Source: Photobacterium sp. Ph5
GTDB lineage: Bacteria > Pseudomonadota > Gammaproteobacteria > Enterobacterales > Vibrionaceae
DNA length: 64,000 bases
Assembly (NCBI RefSeq): GCF_022129445.1
Contig: NZ_JADQAQ010000018.1
Location: 1 to 64,000, forward strand
Direction of reading: 5' to 3'
Shown: positions 55,707 through 64,000 of the stretch, piece by piece
Numbering within the stretch: the first letter of the stretch is position 1
Layout of the letters: every line of letters begins with the position of its first letter
Notes under the pieces: generated by a model
What the model saw: only the letters and a program-made list of their open reading frames with translations
Databases searched by the model: none
Told to the model about the DNA's origin: nothing
Translations under genes and position numbers: made by a program

Positions 55707-56027
55707 ATGCGCTATCCATTTTTTGCAGCAAGTATCATCACTCTTCTCTTTTCAAGCTCACTTATGGCAATGCCTGATGGTGATGCCAGCAAAGGTGAAA
55801 TAAAAACGCCGAGCTGCCGTTTTTGTCACGGTAGCAACGGCATTGCACCACGCCCAGATTACCCTAACCTAAAAGGCCAACATGCAGAGTATTTGTATAA
55901 CTCAATGCAAGCATATTTAGATGGCAGTCGCACTGGCGGTATGTCATCAATGATGAAAGCCCAACTTAAAAACTTATCAGATCAAGATATCGCCGATATA
56001 TCTGAATACTATTCACAGATGAAATAA
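55707..56027 (+). CDS. Small class I cytochrome c
   Basis: A 106-residue periplasmic cytochrome: signal peptide about 1-21 (LMA|MP), one haem site CRFCH near 37-41, and a Met in the C-terminal M-S-S-M-M-K segment as the likely axial ligand. It resembles cytochrome c-553-type electron carriers. Single gene. Confidence 0.88.
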   Translation: MRYPFFAASIITLLFSSSLMAMPDGDASKGEIKTPSCRFCHGSNGIAPRPDYPNLKGQHAEYLYNSMQAYLDGSRTGGMSSMMKAQLKNLSDQDIADISEYYSQMK

Positions 56028-56182
56028 TAGCGCTCAAAGTCAGTCGTCCTTCAATCTTAGAAGAACGACTGATTATTTATTAATCATACAAATCAAATGC
56101 CACGTTTTATAGCGGAAAAAACATCATAGGCAGACTATCTTTGTGGTAAGTTGAGATTAAAGCCTATAATGAGAAACTAAAA

Positions 56183-57316
56183 ATGAAAATCTTCAGTAAC
56201 TTTGAAAGTGGAAGTATTAACGTTGTTAAAGCTGATAGCAAAGACGACATTCAGTTAAGTATTCCTAACGATAATAACTCTGAACTTCATCAATGGTTCC
56301 ACTTCCGTTTAGAAACAGAAGCTCAACAGACGCATAACTTTACAATCCTTGATCTAGCAAATTCAGCCTACCCTGAAGGCTGGAAAGGCTATGATGTTGT
56401 TGCTTCTTACGATCGTGAAGAATGGTTCCGCGTTCCAGCAGAATTTGACGGCGATAAATTAACCTTCAGCGTGATCCCTGAAAATGAATCAATGTATTTT
56501 GCTTACTTTGCACCATACAGCTATGACCGCCACCAAGATCTTCTTCACCTTGCACAAAGCCACTACAACTGCCGTTTAGAAACATTAGGCCACACACTTG
56601 ATAACCGAGATATGAGTCTATTGGTTATTGGTGATGAATCTACCGCCGAAAATAAAAAGAAAGTATGGGTTATTGCACGTCAGCACCCAGGCGAAACAAT
56701 GGCTGAATGGTTTGCTGAAGGTCTTGTTCAACGTTTACTGGATGAAACCGACACCGTCGGCCGTGCTTTACTTGAAAAAGCCGTTTTCTACATTGTGCCT
56801 AACATGAACCCTGATGGTAGTGCGCGCGGTCACCTTCGCCTAAATGCGATTGGTGTAAACCTTAACCGAGAATGGCAAACACCATCACTAGAAAACAGCC
56901 CAGAAGTTTTCTACGTGCGTGAGAAGATGTTTGAAACAGGTGTGGATCTCTTCCTTGATATTCATGGTGATGAAGCTATTCCTTATAACTTCGTTGCAGG
57001 TTCAGAAGGTATTCCATCTTATGATGCTCGCTTAGAAAATCTTGAAAAGATGTTCAAGCAGGCACTGCTAACAATTACACCAGAGTTCCAAGTTGAACAT
57101 GGTTACGATAAAGATAAGCCAGGTGAAGCAAACCTAACAGTAGGCTCTAACTGGGTAGCAGAAGAGTTTAAATGTCTTTCTTACACCATTGAGATGCCAT
57201 TTAAAGATCACAACAACCAACCAGACAGCTTATACGGTTGGTCACCAGAGCGAAGTGTGGCATTTGGTAGCGACACACTTGCAGCAGTGTTAGTGGTAAT
57301 GGATCACTTACGCTAA
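56183..57316 (+). CDS. M14-family (cytosolic-carboxypeptidase-like) zinc peptidase
   Basis: A 377-residue M14 metallocarboxypeptidase of the AGBL/CCP-like branch. An N-terminal beta domain of about 110 residues precedes the peptidase domain. Zinc ligands H168 and E171 in RQHPGETMAEW, H271 in DIHGDE; NPDG at 209-212, N-L-N-R-E-W at 226-231, and catalytic E347 in Y-T-I-E-M-P. No signal peptide, so it is cytoplasmic. Substrate unknown; bacterial relatives are candidates for peptide or side-chain glutamate removal. Single gene. Confidence 0.9.
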   Translation: MKIFSNFESGSINVVKADSKDDIQLSIPNDNNSELHQWFHFRLETEAQQTHNFTILDLANSAYPEGWKGYDVVASYDREEWFRVPAEFDGDKLTFSVIPENESMYFAYFAPYSYDRHQDLLHLAQSHYNCRLETLGHTLDNRDMSLLVIGDESTAENKKKVWVIARQHPGETMAEWFAEGLVQRLLDETDTVGRALLEKAVFYIVPNMNPDGSARGHLRLNAIGVNLNREWQTPSLENSPEVFYVREKMFETGVDLFLDIHGDEAIPYNFVAGSEGIPSYDARLENLEKMFKQALLTITPEFQVEHGYDKDKPGEANLTVGSNWVAEEFKCLSYTIEMPFKDHNNQPDSLYGWSPERSVAFGSDTLAAVLVVMDHLR

Positions 57317-57338
57317 TATCCCGTAAATAGTAAATATA

Positions 57339-57366
57339 TAAAGCGGTCATCACGGTGACCGCTTTA
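57339..57366. terminator. Bidirectional terminator
   Basis: AAAGCGGTCA and TGACCGCTTT pair over a 5-6 nt loop, with A/T flanks. It serves the M14 and CPBP genes. Confidence 0.9.
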
Positions 57367-57370
57367 TTAC

Positions 57371-58195
57371 TTATTTTGCTAACATCGGATAAGTAAAGAA
57401 AATCAAATGCGTCAAATTAAACATAAAGTGTACTAATACGGCTACCCATAAACGCCCTGTCAGATAGAAAGCTAAGCCGTAACATAATCCGGCAAGACCT
57501 GCGAACACAACTAACAACATGCCACCAGCAATATGTGCAAATCCAAAAAGTAAGCTAGCAACAACAAGTCCAATTACCCAACCGAAACGCTTTGATAAAC
57601 CTTGTTGAATAAAGCCGCGAAAGAGTGCCTCTTCTGCTACACAAGTAAACAACAAGTTGTTTAATGCAAATAACCACAACCAATGTGGTGTCGAAAAAGA
57701 AAACTTTAACGCCCCTAAACCCGCAGCAATAGGTAATAACGACAAACATCCCATCACAACTAGAGCAAGTGCTTTAATGTTGCATGCTTTGTTGCTCCCT
57801 AACAATGCCGGATAAGCTAACAACAAACCAAAGAAAACCAACGATTTATCCAGATTTAAATACATAGTAAACGGTGTGCTATCAAGGGTTGCGTACACCT
57901 TATCTAATACTTGTAGATTATCAAAACCGGGGATCGCATGAGCAAAAAGCGCTAAAGACCAAATCAGCATGAAGCTTAATCCAGCATAACGCCACTTCCC
58001 TTCTTGCTTAGCGGTGAAATGCGCCACTAAAAAGCCAATGGCAATACCACCGATAGCAATGATTGATAATCGCTCTTGAAATACCGCAGCGAGCAAACCT
58101 AAAGTAACTAATACGGCAGTCAATAATGTTTTACGATAAAATCCACTAATGACAGCACAAGCTAGTAAACCCCATATCCAAACTGTTGGTTCCAT
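57371..58195 (-). CDS. CPBP-family intramembrane metalloprotease
   Basis: A 274-residue protein with about eight helices. CPBP/Abi motifs are intact: E-E-A-L-F-R-G, L-F-G-F-A-H and a C-terminal H-F-M-F-N. The family cleaves membrane proteins or, in some bacteria, gives protection against self-made bacteriocins; the target is unknown here. Single gene. Confidence 0.88.
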   Translation of the reverse strand: MEPTVWIWGLLACAVISGFYRKTLLTAVLVTLGLLAAVFQERLSIIAIGGIAIGFLVAHFTAKQEGKWRYAGLSFMLIWSLALFAHAIPGFDNLQVLDKVYATLDSTPFTMYLNLDKSLVFFGLLLAYPALLGSNKACNIKALALVVMGCLSLLPIAAGLGALKFSFSTPHWLWLFALNNLLFTCVAEEALFRGFIQQGLSKRFGWVIGLVVASLLFGFAHIAGGMLLVVFAGLAGLCYGLAFYLTGRLWVAVLVHFMFNLTHLIFFTYPMLAK

Positions 58196-58352
58196 TTACT
58201 ATTTCCATTCATAATAAGAGTTATTAACATCTAAATTATCAGAAAACATATCATACCCTTAAGAAATATTTGCTAACATATTAATTTTAAATGAAAACTG
58301 ATGTTTTTTGATTATCTCATCCGTACCGTTCACCAATCGAGATCCACAATCA

Positions 58353-58775
58353 ATGGCAAAAAATAAACCTGTTGTACACCTACACTCATACGGCATTTTC
58401 ACCACTTGGGATGCAGAATCGAAAAAGCTTCCTAAGATCAAAGAGTTTACCTTAGACATTCCTGCTGAAATTGATATTGAATTTGGTTTTACCGTTAATA
58501 TTAAGAAAGCCAAAGGTGAAAAGGTTCGTTACTGCATTTACCACCCCAACATCACTAATGAAGACGGTGAAGTCTTAGAACCATTCGATGGTTATGTTTA
58601 TGTTCGTAATAATGATTGGGATTTTTACCTTGGCGATACAATTTGGGCTCCCGTCAGTAATAAAGTTGGCCCATGGCGTATGACATTAGAAATGAATAAC
58701 AGCATAATTGCGGATAAAACCTTCAATGTTTTCAACCATGATGAAGGGCAATTCTGGAAACGTCGCGGATGTTAA
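58353..58775 (+). CDS. DUF3859 family protein
   Basis: A 140-residue protein of the DUF3859 type: V-H-L-H-S-Y-G-I-F, L-P-K-I-K-E-F-T-L-D-I-P-A-E, I-E-F-G-F-T-V-N-I-K-K-A-K-G, and N-D-W-D-F-Y-L-G-D-T-I-W-A-P. Beta-rich, no signal. Function unknown. The frame opens at a TTG (58308), but ATG 58353 matches the family start. Confidence 0.83.
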   Translation: MAKNKPVVHLHSYGIFTTWDAESKKLPKIKEFTLDIPAEIDIEFGFTVNIKKAKGEKVRYCIYHPNITNEDGEVLEPFDGYVYVRNNDWDFYLGDTIWAPVSNKVGPWRMTLEMNNSIIADKTFNVFNHDEGQFWKRRGC

Positions 58776-58904
58776 CCATTTTTGAAAGAATCACGTTTCA
58801 TTATTGGAATCTAACCTTACTTCCTAATACTCTTTTTTGAAACAAACTTGTCACATAGTCACTTTAACTTAGTCAGCAAATAACTAAGCCCCTAAAGGAT
58901 ACAC

Positions 58905-59729
58905 ATGACTAAGTCACTTCTTGCACTTTCATTAATTTTAAGTTCTGCGGCAGTATCTACATCGGCTATGGCTGCAGAACACATCGCCGTATCAGGTTCT
59001 ACTTCTGTTACAGAGGTAATGGAAGTGTTAGGTGAAACCTACCATAAGAGCCACCCTGACGTATTTATTGACATCAACGGTACGGGTTCAACTGCAGGCA
59101 TTAAGTCTTCAATCGAAGGTGTAAATGATCTAGGTATGGCTTCACGTAACCTATCAGCAGAAGAGAAAAAAGCAGGATTGGTTGAAACTGAAATTGCTCG
59201 TGACGGTATTGCTGTTGTTGTTAACCCAAAAAACCCAATTAACAGCCTAACAAAATCGCAAATCGAACAATTATTCAAAGGTGATGTTACACAATGGTCT
59301 CAAGTCGGTGGTAACAGTGATCCTGTAGTTGTAACCACACGTGAAAATGGCTCTGGTACTCGAGGTGCGTTTGAAGAGTTAATGGAACTGACTACAAAAA
59401 TTAACGGCGTAAAAGTGTCAACTATCAGCCAACGTGCACAAGTTGCGAGTGGTAATGGTATTGAAAAAACAGTCGTTGCTAATAACAAAGATGCGATAGG
59501 CTTTGTATCATTAGGTTCTATTGATAACTCGTTAAAAGCAGTTGAGGTAGACGGCCACAAAGCCTCTGTTGCCGATGTACTGAACAAGACATACCCACTT
59601 TCACGTCCTTTCTTGGTACTAAACCAACCGGGTAAACTAAAACCTGCGGCTAAAGAGTTCCTAGATTGGATCATGTCGCCAGAAGGGCAAAAAATCATTA
59701 AAGATAAAGGCTATATCGCAATGTCTTAA
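58905..59729 (+). CDS. pstS: PstS-type phosphate-binding protein
   Basis: A 274-residue periplasmic phosphate-binding protein of the PstS type. Signal peptide about 1-23 (SAMA|AE); phosphate-contacting SGSTSV, GSTAGI and SGTRG; C-terminal helix with LDWIMSPEGQKII. No pstC, pstA, pstB or phoU follows, so it must serve a Pst transporter encoded elsewhere or act as a separate binder. AAAGGA precedes the ATG. No good Pho box was found upstream. Confidence 0.9.
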   Translation: MTKSLLALSLILSSAAVSTSAMAAEHIAVSGSTSVTEVMEVLGETYHKSHPDVFIDINGTGSTAGIKSSIEGVNDLGMASRNLSAEEKKAGLVETEIARDGIAVVVNPKNPINSLTKSQIEQLFKGDVTQWSQVGGNSDPVVVTTRENGSGTRGAFEELMELTTKINGVKVSTISQRAQVASGNGIEKTVVANNKDAIGFVSLGSIDNSLKAVEVDGHKASVADVLNKTYPLSRPFLVLNQPGKLKPAAKEFLDWIMSPEGQKIIKDKGYIAMS

Positions 59730-59777
59730 TATATCAAAAAATCCACACTCCTTCTGTGGTAATGAATGAACTTTCCT

Positions 59778-59801
59778 CCCAGAGTACAACAGTACTCTGG
59801 G
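59778..59801 (+). terminator. Perfect 10-bp hairpin after pstS
   Basis: CCCAGAGTAC and GTACTCTGGG pair over the loop AACA, about 50 bases after the pstS stop. No T-run follows. Confidence 0.5.
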
Positions 59802-59984
59802 GTGAAATGTCCTTTCCTGCTGTATTTACGTCCTTATCTTTTCCTATTCTTATCCACTTTTAACGAAAAGCTTACCCAAACTTTGTCATCTTTCTGCTAG
59901 TGTAAAAAACACAATTCGATTAAAATCGAAATCAGTATATCGATAAATTAATGATTTAGTTATCAAGGATAAAAGGAAGAACAA

Positions 59985-60365
59985 ATGGGTCTTTTTAATG
60001 CACTGTTAGGCAACGCTGGTGAAATGAGTATCGCTGACGCGACTGAGGAGCTATCAACCATCCTTGGTCCAAACGAAAATATTGAACTCGCATACAAACT
60101 TGTTCGCGATATGATCATTTTAACGGACTACCGCCTGATCCTTATTGATAAACAAGGTATTACAGGTAAAAAAGTAGAGTACCGCTCTATCGCTTACAAA
60201 TCGATCACCATGTATGCTGTAGAAACAAAAGGCCACTTCGATTTAGATGCCGAATTAAAATTATGGATTTCTGGTCAACATGAACCAATGACTCTAGAGT
60301 TCAATGGCAAAACCAACGTCTACGCAATGCAAGGTTTACTCGCAGCAAAAGTTGCAGGTAAATAA
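59985..60365 (+). CDS. Bacterial PH-domain protein
   Basis: A 126-residue cytoplasmic protein of the bPH type: a single predicted PH-like beta-sandwich with I-I-L-T-D-Y-R-L-I-L-I-D-K, K-K-V-E-Y-R-S-I-A-Y-K-S-I, and L-W-I-S-G. Function unknown. AAGGAAG precedes the ATG. Followed by a terminator. Confidence 0.82.
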   Translation: MGLFNALLGNAGEMSIADATEELSTILGPNENIELAYKLVRDMIILTDYRLILIDKQGITGKKVEYRSIAYKSITMYAVETKGHFDLDAELKLWISGQHEPMTLEFNGKTNVYAMQGLLAAKVAGK

Positions 60366-60380
60366 CAGAATGTAAGTAAT

Positions 60381-60416
60381 AAAGCCTGCGCTAATAAAAA
60401 TAGATGCAGGCTTTAT
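60381..60416. terminator. Bidirectional terminator
   Basis: AAAGCCTGC and GCAGGCTTT form a 9-bp stem with a 16-nt loop. It separates the PH-protein and aminotransferase genes. Confidence 0.85.
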
Positions 60417-60422
60417 TATTAA

Positions 60423-61604
60423 TTATCGTGACACACTAACTAAAGCATCTGCCAAGTGCTCGATATGCTTCTCTTGTAAGCCGGCAATATTAATTCGTCC
60501 ATCTCCTACCGCATAAATACCATATTGCTCACGTAGCGTTAAAATTTGCTCAGGCGTTAAACCTGTTACAGAGAACATACCTTTATGCTGCTCAATAAAA
60601 TCAAACTGCTCACTACCACGTTGACGTATAGCTTGTGTTAGCCTTTGGCGTAACGTCAATATACGGCTATGCATGGCATCTAATTCATCTTTCCAGATAT
60701 TTGTCAGTTTCTGATCATTTAAAATATCAGCAACTAATGCTGCGCCATGATCTGGTGGCATGGTATAACTTGAACGCGCTAAAGTAAGAATACGTCCTTT
60801 CGCTTTTTGTGCTTCTTGCTGACTATTACTAATAATAATCGCAGCACCCGTTCGTTCACGGTATAAACCAAAATTCTTTGAACATGAAGTCGCGACAACC
60901 ATCTCTTCTGTATTGTCAGCCATATACTTAAGGCCAGCGACATCTTGTTCTAAGCCATCGCCAAAACCAAGGTATGCCATATCAACAAACGGCATAAAAC
61001 CATTTTTGTTTGCTAATGCCGTAATCGCTTGCCAATCGGAAAATGTAATATCAGCACCTGTAGGGTTATGACAACAACCATGTAATAACACAACATCTTT
61101 AGGGCCTGCTTTAGCAAGTTCGTTGAGCATTGCCTCACTATTTACTTGCTTAGTTTCAGGATCAAAATATGGGTAGAACTTCACCTTTAAACCTGCCGCT
61201 TCCATCACAGGTTTATGATTAACATAGCTAGGATTGGTTAACCAAACGGTTGTATCAGGTTGCGCAACTTGAATAAGATCAGCAAGCATACGTAACGCAC
61301 CGCTTGCCCCTGGTGTTTGCACCGCTGCTGCGCGAGAATGTGCCGATGTGCCTGAAAGTAAAAGTTCCATCATCGACTGATTGAATACTTCGCTACCCGC
61401 TAACCCCACGTATGATTTTGTTGTTTGTGTTTTAATTAATCGTTGCTCAGCAAGTTGAATTGCTTGCATGATCGGTGTTTCACCAAGGCTATTGCGGTAA
61501 ACACCGATACCTAAATCTATTTTGTTGTCACGCGGATCTTCTCGATATGCAATCGATAGTGAGAGAATAGGATCCAATTGGGCTGGAGAGAGCGATTTAA
61601 ACAT
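60423..61604 (-). CDS. Aromatic/aspartate-type class I aminotransferase
   Basis: A 393-residue PLP enzyme of the AspC/TyrB family. LGIGVYRN near 32, H-N-P-T-G-A-D near 183, the PLP Lys in C-S-K-N-F-G-L-Y-R-E-R-T-G near 247, and the C-terminal G-R-I-N-I-A-G-L. It is 25-30% more like TyrB in the N-terminus by motif appearance, but AspC cannot be ruled out. The frame opens at TTG 61607; ATG 61604 with GGA is preferred. A CsiR-like regulator is encoded upstream in the same direction. Confidence 0.85.
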   Translation of the reverse strand: MFKSLSPAQLDPILSLSIAYREDPRDNKIDLGIGVYRNSLGETPIMQAIQLAEQRLIKTQTTKSYVGLAGSEVFNQSMMELLLSGTSAHSRAAAVQTPGASGALRMLADLIQVAQPDTTVWLTNPSYVNHKPVMEAAGLKVKFYPYFDPETKQVNSEAMLNELAKAGPKDVVLLHGCCHNPTGADITFSDWQAITALANKNGFMPFVDMAYLGFGDGLEQDVAGLKYMADNTEEMVVATSCSKNFGLYRERTGAAIIISNSQQEAQKAKGRILTLARSSYTMPPDHGAALVADILNDQKLTNIWKDELDAMHSRILTLRQRLTQAIRQRGSEQFDFIEQHKGMFSVTGLTPEQILTLREQYGIYAVGDGRINIAGLQEKHIEHLADALVSVSR

Positions 61605-61710
61605 CAAATTAATTCCATTTATATAACAATGAAATTAAGTTATCACTTCATTTAATTAACGTCATTAGAAAAGCGATAAAACCACACGGTTTATTTAATA
61701 AAACAGCAAT

Positions 61711-61748
61711 AAAAAGCACCCCCTCTTTTATCAAGAAGCGGTGCTTTT
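61711..61748 (-). terminator. Terminator of GntR gene
   Basis: AAGCACC pairs with GGTGCTT; an inner CTCTT/AAGA pair extends it. It lies just after the GntR stop codon, so the regulator and aminotransferase probably have separate transcripts. Confidence 0.75.
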
Positions 61749-61749
61749 C

Positions 61750-62445
61750 CTAGTAACGTAAACTTCCAGATACAGCAGTCAATGACGTAGCTTGCTCAAT
61801 ACTTGTGTATAAGCGTTCAGCATGTGCATATAACAGCTGACTCGCCAAGTCTGCATCTCGTTTTAATACAGCTTGCATAACAGCTTCATGCTCACCATGA
61901 TCATGATACCTATCTTGAGGGGCAATATTTACACCCAACAAAAAATGACGATAGCGCTCTTGTTGGTCATAGATATGAGAAAGTATATCTAATAAAAACT
62001 CAGAACTTTTGCACTGGACCAATGCTAAATGAAAAGCTTTATGTCGCCTATCCCACTCCGACGCATCAAAGTCATCAGCATCAGGGTTTAAACGGTTAAG
62101 TTTGTGAAAAGCAGTCAGAATATTCAACTCCCACTGTTCATCACCTGTTGAAATAGCTTCTTTTAATGCTAAGCGACCAATTGCAAACCGGCTTTGAATA
62201 ATATGTTTTAGCTCATCTAGCGATACATCGGCAACCCAAAACCCTTTTTGTGGCTTCATTACAAGGTATTTCTGCCATGCCAGCTGTACCATTGCTTCAC
62301 GTAATGGTGAACCTCCAACGCTATAGCGTGACTTTAAGTCATTAAGAATTAATTTCTCACCCGGTAGATAAGTTCCGTTAAGAATATCATTTTTAATAAC
62401 AGAAATAAGACGATCACTGATCGTTGTAAACTCTTCTTTTTCCAT
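61750..62445 (-). CDS. GntR/FCD-family regulator (CsiR-like)
   Basis: A 231-residue regulator: N-terminal winged helix (about 1-72, LRAxxS-like GSPLREAMVQL) and a C-terminal FCD effector domain (about 75-220) with the metal-binding D-R-R-H-K-A-F-H. It closely follows E. coli CsiR (GabC), which regulates the glutarate/GABA catabolic operon. No csiD/gab genes are present in the window, so the targets may differ. Confidence 0.87.
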   Translation of the reverse strand: MEKEEFTTISDRLISVIKNDILNGTYLPGEKLILNDLKSRYSVGGSPLREAMVQLAWQKYLVMKPQKGFWVADVSLDELKHIIQSRFAIGRLALKEAISTGDEQWELNILTAFHKLNRLNPDADDFDASEWDRRHKAFHLALVQCKSSEFLLDILSHIYDQQERYRHFLLGVNIAPQDRYHDHGEHEAVMQAVLKRDADLASQLLYAHAERLYTSIEQATSLTAVSGSLRY

Positions 62446-62998
62446 TAAAACTTGTATTACCCATGTAAGCTGACGAGAGAATTATTGTTATTAGTTATGC
62501 AACACATTTGCACCTAATAGCAGCGAACATCTTAGATCGTGCTATAAGTTGAGCTAAAATTTAAATTTACAGTATCAAAAATAAAAGTAAATCTGTTCCT
62601 AAGCATATTACGCTATATATGCAATTAAATACATTTATATAGCCATTAGCGATGCTTAATTCCTTCATTATTTAATTCAAAATAAAAAACAGTTAATTTA
62701 TTTATTCCAAACGGCACCAAATGTTAATAGTTAGCACATTTAACGATACACATTTGTGCTGAAAATGTATAATTATTCAAGTAATTACAAGCCTGATGAA
62801 TAAATTTTTATAACGAAAGTATAGAAAAAATTTACTTTATCTATACACTGAGAAACCAAATTTATTTTTTATTCATCACTGTCGCATTTAAGTGATGAAA
62901 TTGTATTCTAAGCCCCATAAAGTATAGAACGTTTATTCAATATTAAGCGTCTATTTCTAAATTATTTGGCTTTATTTTATATTAAGATTGGAGACAAC
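62446..62998. other. Long AT-rich region upstream of tyrS
   Basis: 553 bases without an ORF of note. It must hold the divergent promoters of the GntR gene and tyrS. A 6-bp AGCACA/TGTGCT pair lies near 62733-62760. No TyrR-type box was convincing. Confidence 0.45.
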
Positions 62999-64000
62999 AT
63001 GGATCATTTGAATTTAATTCAAGAGCTAAAAGATCGCGGCCTAATTGCTCAAATTACCGACGAAGAAGCATTATCTGAACGTTTAGCTAAAGGTCCTATC
63101 ACACTTTATTGTGGCTTCGATCCAACAGCAGATAGCCTGCACTTAGGTCACCTTGTACCTCTTCTTTGCCTTAAGCGTTTCCAACAAGCAGGCCATAACC
63201 CTGTCGCACTTGTTGGTGGTGCAACGGGTATGATTGGTGATCCAAGCTTTAAAGCAACAGAGCGATCACTTAATACGCTTGATACTGTTGCGAGTTGGGT
63301 AGATAAAATCCAACGCCAAGTGTCTCCATTCCTCGATTTCGATAATCAAACCAACCCTGCACGTATGGTGAACAACTATAACTGGTTTGGTAATATGGAC
63401 GTACTGACTTTTCTTCGTGATATCGGTAAGCACTTCTCTGTAAACTCAATGATCAGCAAAGAGTCAGTGAAGCAACGTATTAACCGTGATGAAGTTGGTA
63501 TCTCATTTACTGAATTCGCTTATAGCCTGCTACAATCCTACGACTTTGCAAGCATGAACAAAGAAATGGGCATGGAGTTGCAAATTGGTGGTTCTGATCA
63601 ATGGGGTAACATTACTGCTGGGATCGACTTAACTCGTCGCATGAACCAACAACAAGTATTTGGTATGACAGTGCCACTGATTACTAAATCAGACGGTACT
63701 AAATTTGGTAAAACTGAAGGTGGTGCAGTCTGGCTGGATCCTTCAAAAACAAGCCCATACAAGTTTTTCCAATTCTGGATGAACACTGCCGATGCTGATG
63801 TTTACCGTTTCCTACGCTTCTTCACATTCCTTTCCGAAGAAGAAATTCAGCAAATCGAAGAAAACGATCGTAACAGTGGTAAAGCACCAGAAGCACAACG
63901 TATTCTTGCTGAAGAAGCAACACGTTTAGTACACGGTCAAGCACAATTAGAAGCAGCACAAAACATCACTCGCTGCCTATTTGAAAACGATCTTGCAAAC
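62999..64000 (+). CDS. tyrS: Tyrosyl-tRNA synthetase (5' part, runs off window)
   Basis: The first 334 codons of a TyrS of the E. coli type (424 residues expected). [18 protein letters not shown] with the H-L-G-H (HIGH-type) ATP motif near 45, [11 protein letters not shown] near 76, the Tyr/tRNA region [10 protein letters not shown] near 192, and K-F-G-K-T (KMSKS-type) near 230. It charges tRNA-Tyr. GGAG precedes the ATG. The C-terminal S4-like domain lies beyond the window. Confidence 0.95.
   Translation, partial: MDHLNLIQELKDRGLIAQITDEEALSERLAKGPITLYCGFDPTADSLHLGHLVPLLCLKRFQQAGHNPVALVGGATGMIGDPSFKATERSLNTLDTVASWVDKIQRQVSPFLDFDNQTNPARMVNNYNWFGNMDVLTFLRDIGKHFSVNSMISKESVKQRINRDEVGISFTEFAYSLLQSYDFASMNKEMGMELQIGGSDQWGNITAGIDLTRRMNQQQVFGMTVPLITKSDGTKFGKTEGGAVWLDPSKTSPYKFFQFWMNTADADVYRFLRFFTFLSEEEIQQIEENDRNSGKAPEAQRILAEEATRLVHGQAQLEAAQNITRCLFENDLAN

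Noticed and set aside
58840-58880. Possible Pho box upstream of pstS
   Set aside because: TTGTCAC and TGAC-like pieces are present but not at the 11-base spacing of PhoB direct repeats.
61605-61749. GntR regulator and aminotransferase as one operon
   Set aside because: A clear terminator (61711-61748) follows the regulator's stop codon, so a single transcript is unlikely.
1-64000. CRISPR arrays, tRNA and rRNA genes, and intact insertion sequences
   Set aside because: None were seen on reading either strand: no regularly spaced direct repeats, no cloverleaf-like GC-rich stretches, and no intact transposase frame.

Overview
The window reads as chromosomal DNA from an AT-rich gamma-proteobacterium of the Vibrionaceae, most like Photobacterium. 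The support is the TonB2-type energising operon with TtpC and a DUF3450 protein, the tandem OmpA-like porins with a MenI/DUF3389 pair between them, the periplasmic-type LigE ligase, the TldD/TldE pair, and many E. coli-like orthologues (PoxB, ModE, BenE, RbgA, TyrS). This is inferred from protein families alone. No rRNA, tRNA or CRISPR array was found.

Layout. Bases 1-1760 carry a compact virus-like module: a Lys/Glu/Gln-rich small protein, an intrinsic terminator, a 318-residue protein with coat-protein-like features, and a 36-codon ORF with a very strong ribosome site that contains a 14-bp inverted repeat. It abuts the 3' end of an iron-uptake locus (1979-8122, minus strand): TonB-dependent siderophore receptor, DUF3450 protein, TtpC, ExbB, ExbD and TonB, the last five with overlapping stops and starts, and a Fur-like box upstream. 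From 8.3 to 21.2 kb come small conserved proteins, a large chemoreceptor, a PACE-type efflux protein, a single-domain RelA/SpoT-type synthetase next to a KTSC protein, a BCCT transporter, and BenE facing an XRE-cupin regulator across three copies of one 20-bp palindrome.

From 21.6 to 32.4 kb: a lipoprotein with a metalloprotease motif, a COG0523 metal GTPase followed by TldD and TldE, a LysE exporter, a frameshifted recombinase remnant, a four-cysteine protein, and poxB divergent from an FMN-dependent lactate-type dehydrogenase. The last two suggest lactate to pyruvate to acetate oxidation feeding quinones, and two perfect palindromes lie between them. An orphan modE follows. From 32.7 to 44.2 kb: an SDR reductase divergent from a LysR regulator, a second chemoreceptor, a YccS-type FUSC protein, RbgA, an MFS transporter, a ROK kinase and an isolated RodA. 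From 44.2 to 49.3 kb two OmpA-family genes flank menI-DUF3389, and both end at the same terminator sequence. From 49.4 to 64 kb: coiled-coil and secreted unknowns, LigE, an E1alpha-E1beta-E2 operon without E3, a cytochrome c, an M14 carboxypeptidase, a CPBP protease, an orphan PstS, a bacterial PH protein, an aromatic aminotransferase with a CsiR-like regulator, and the 5' part of tyrS running off the end.

Most of the window is ordinary, well-packed chromosome with clear intrinsic terminators. The parts most likely to repay attention are the left-edge virus-like module, the triple operator at 17.8 kb, the alarmone synthetase with its KTSC neighbour, the metal-GTPase/TldD/TldE cluster, and the palindromes between poxB and the lactate dehydrogenase. 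I did not find a clearly undescribed multi-gene system that I can defend from sequence alone.
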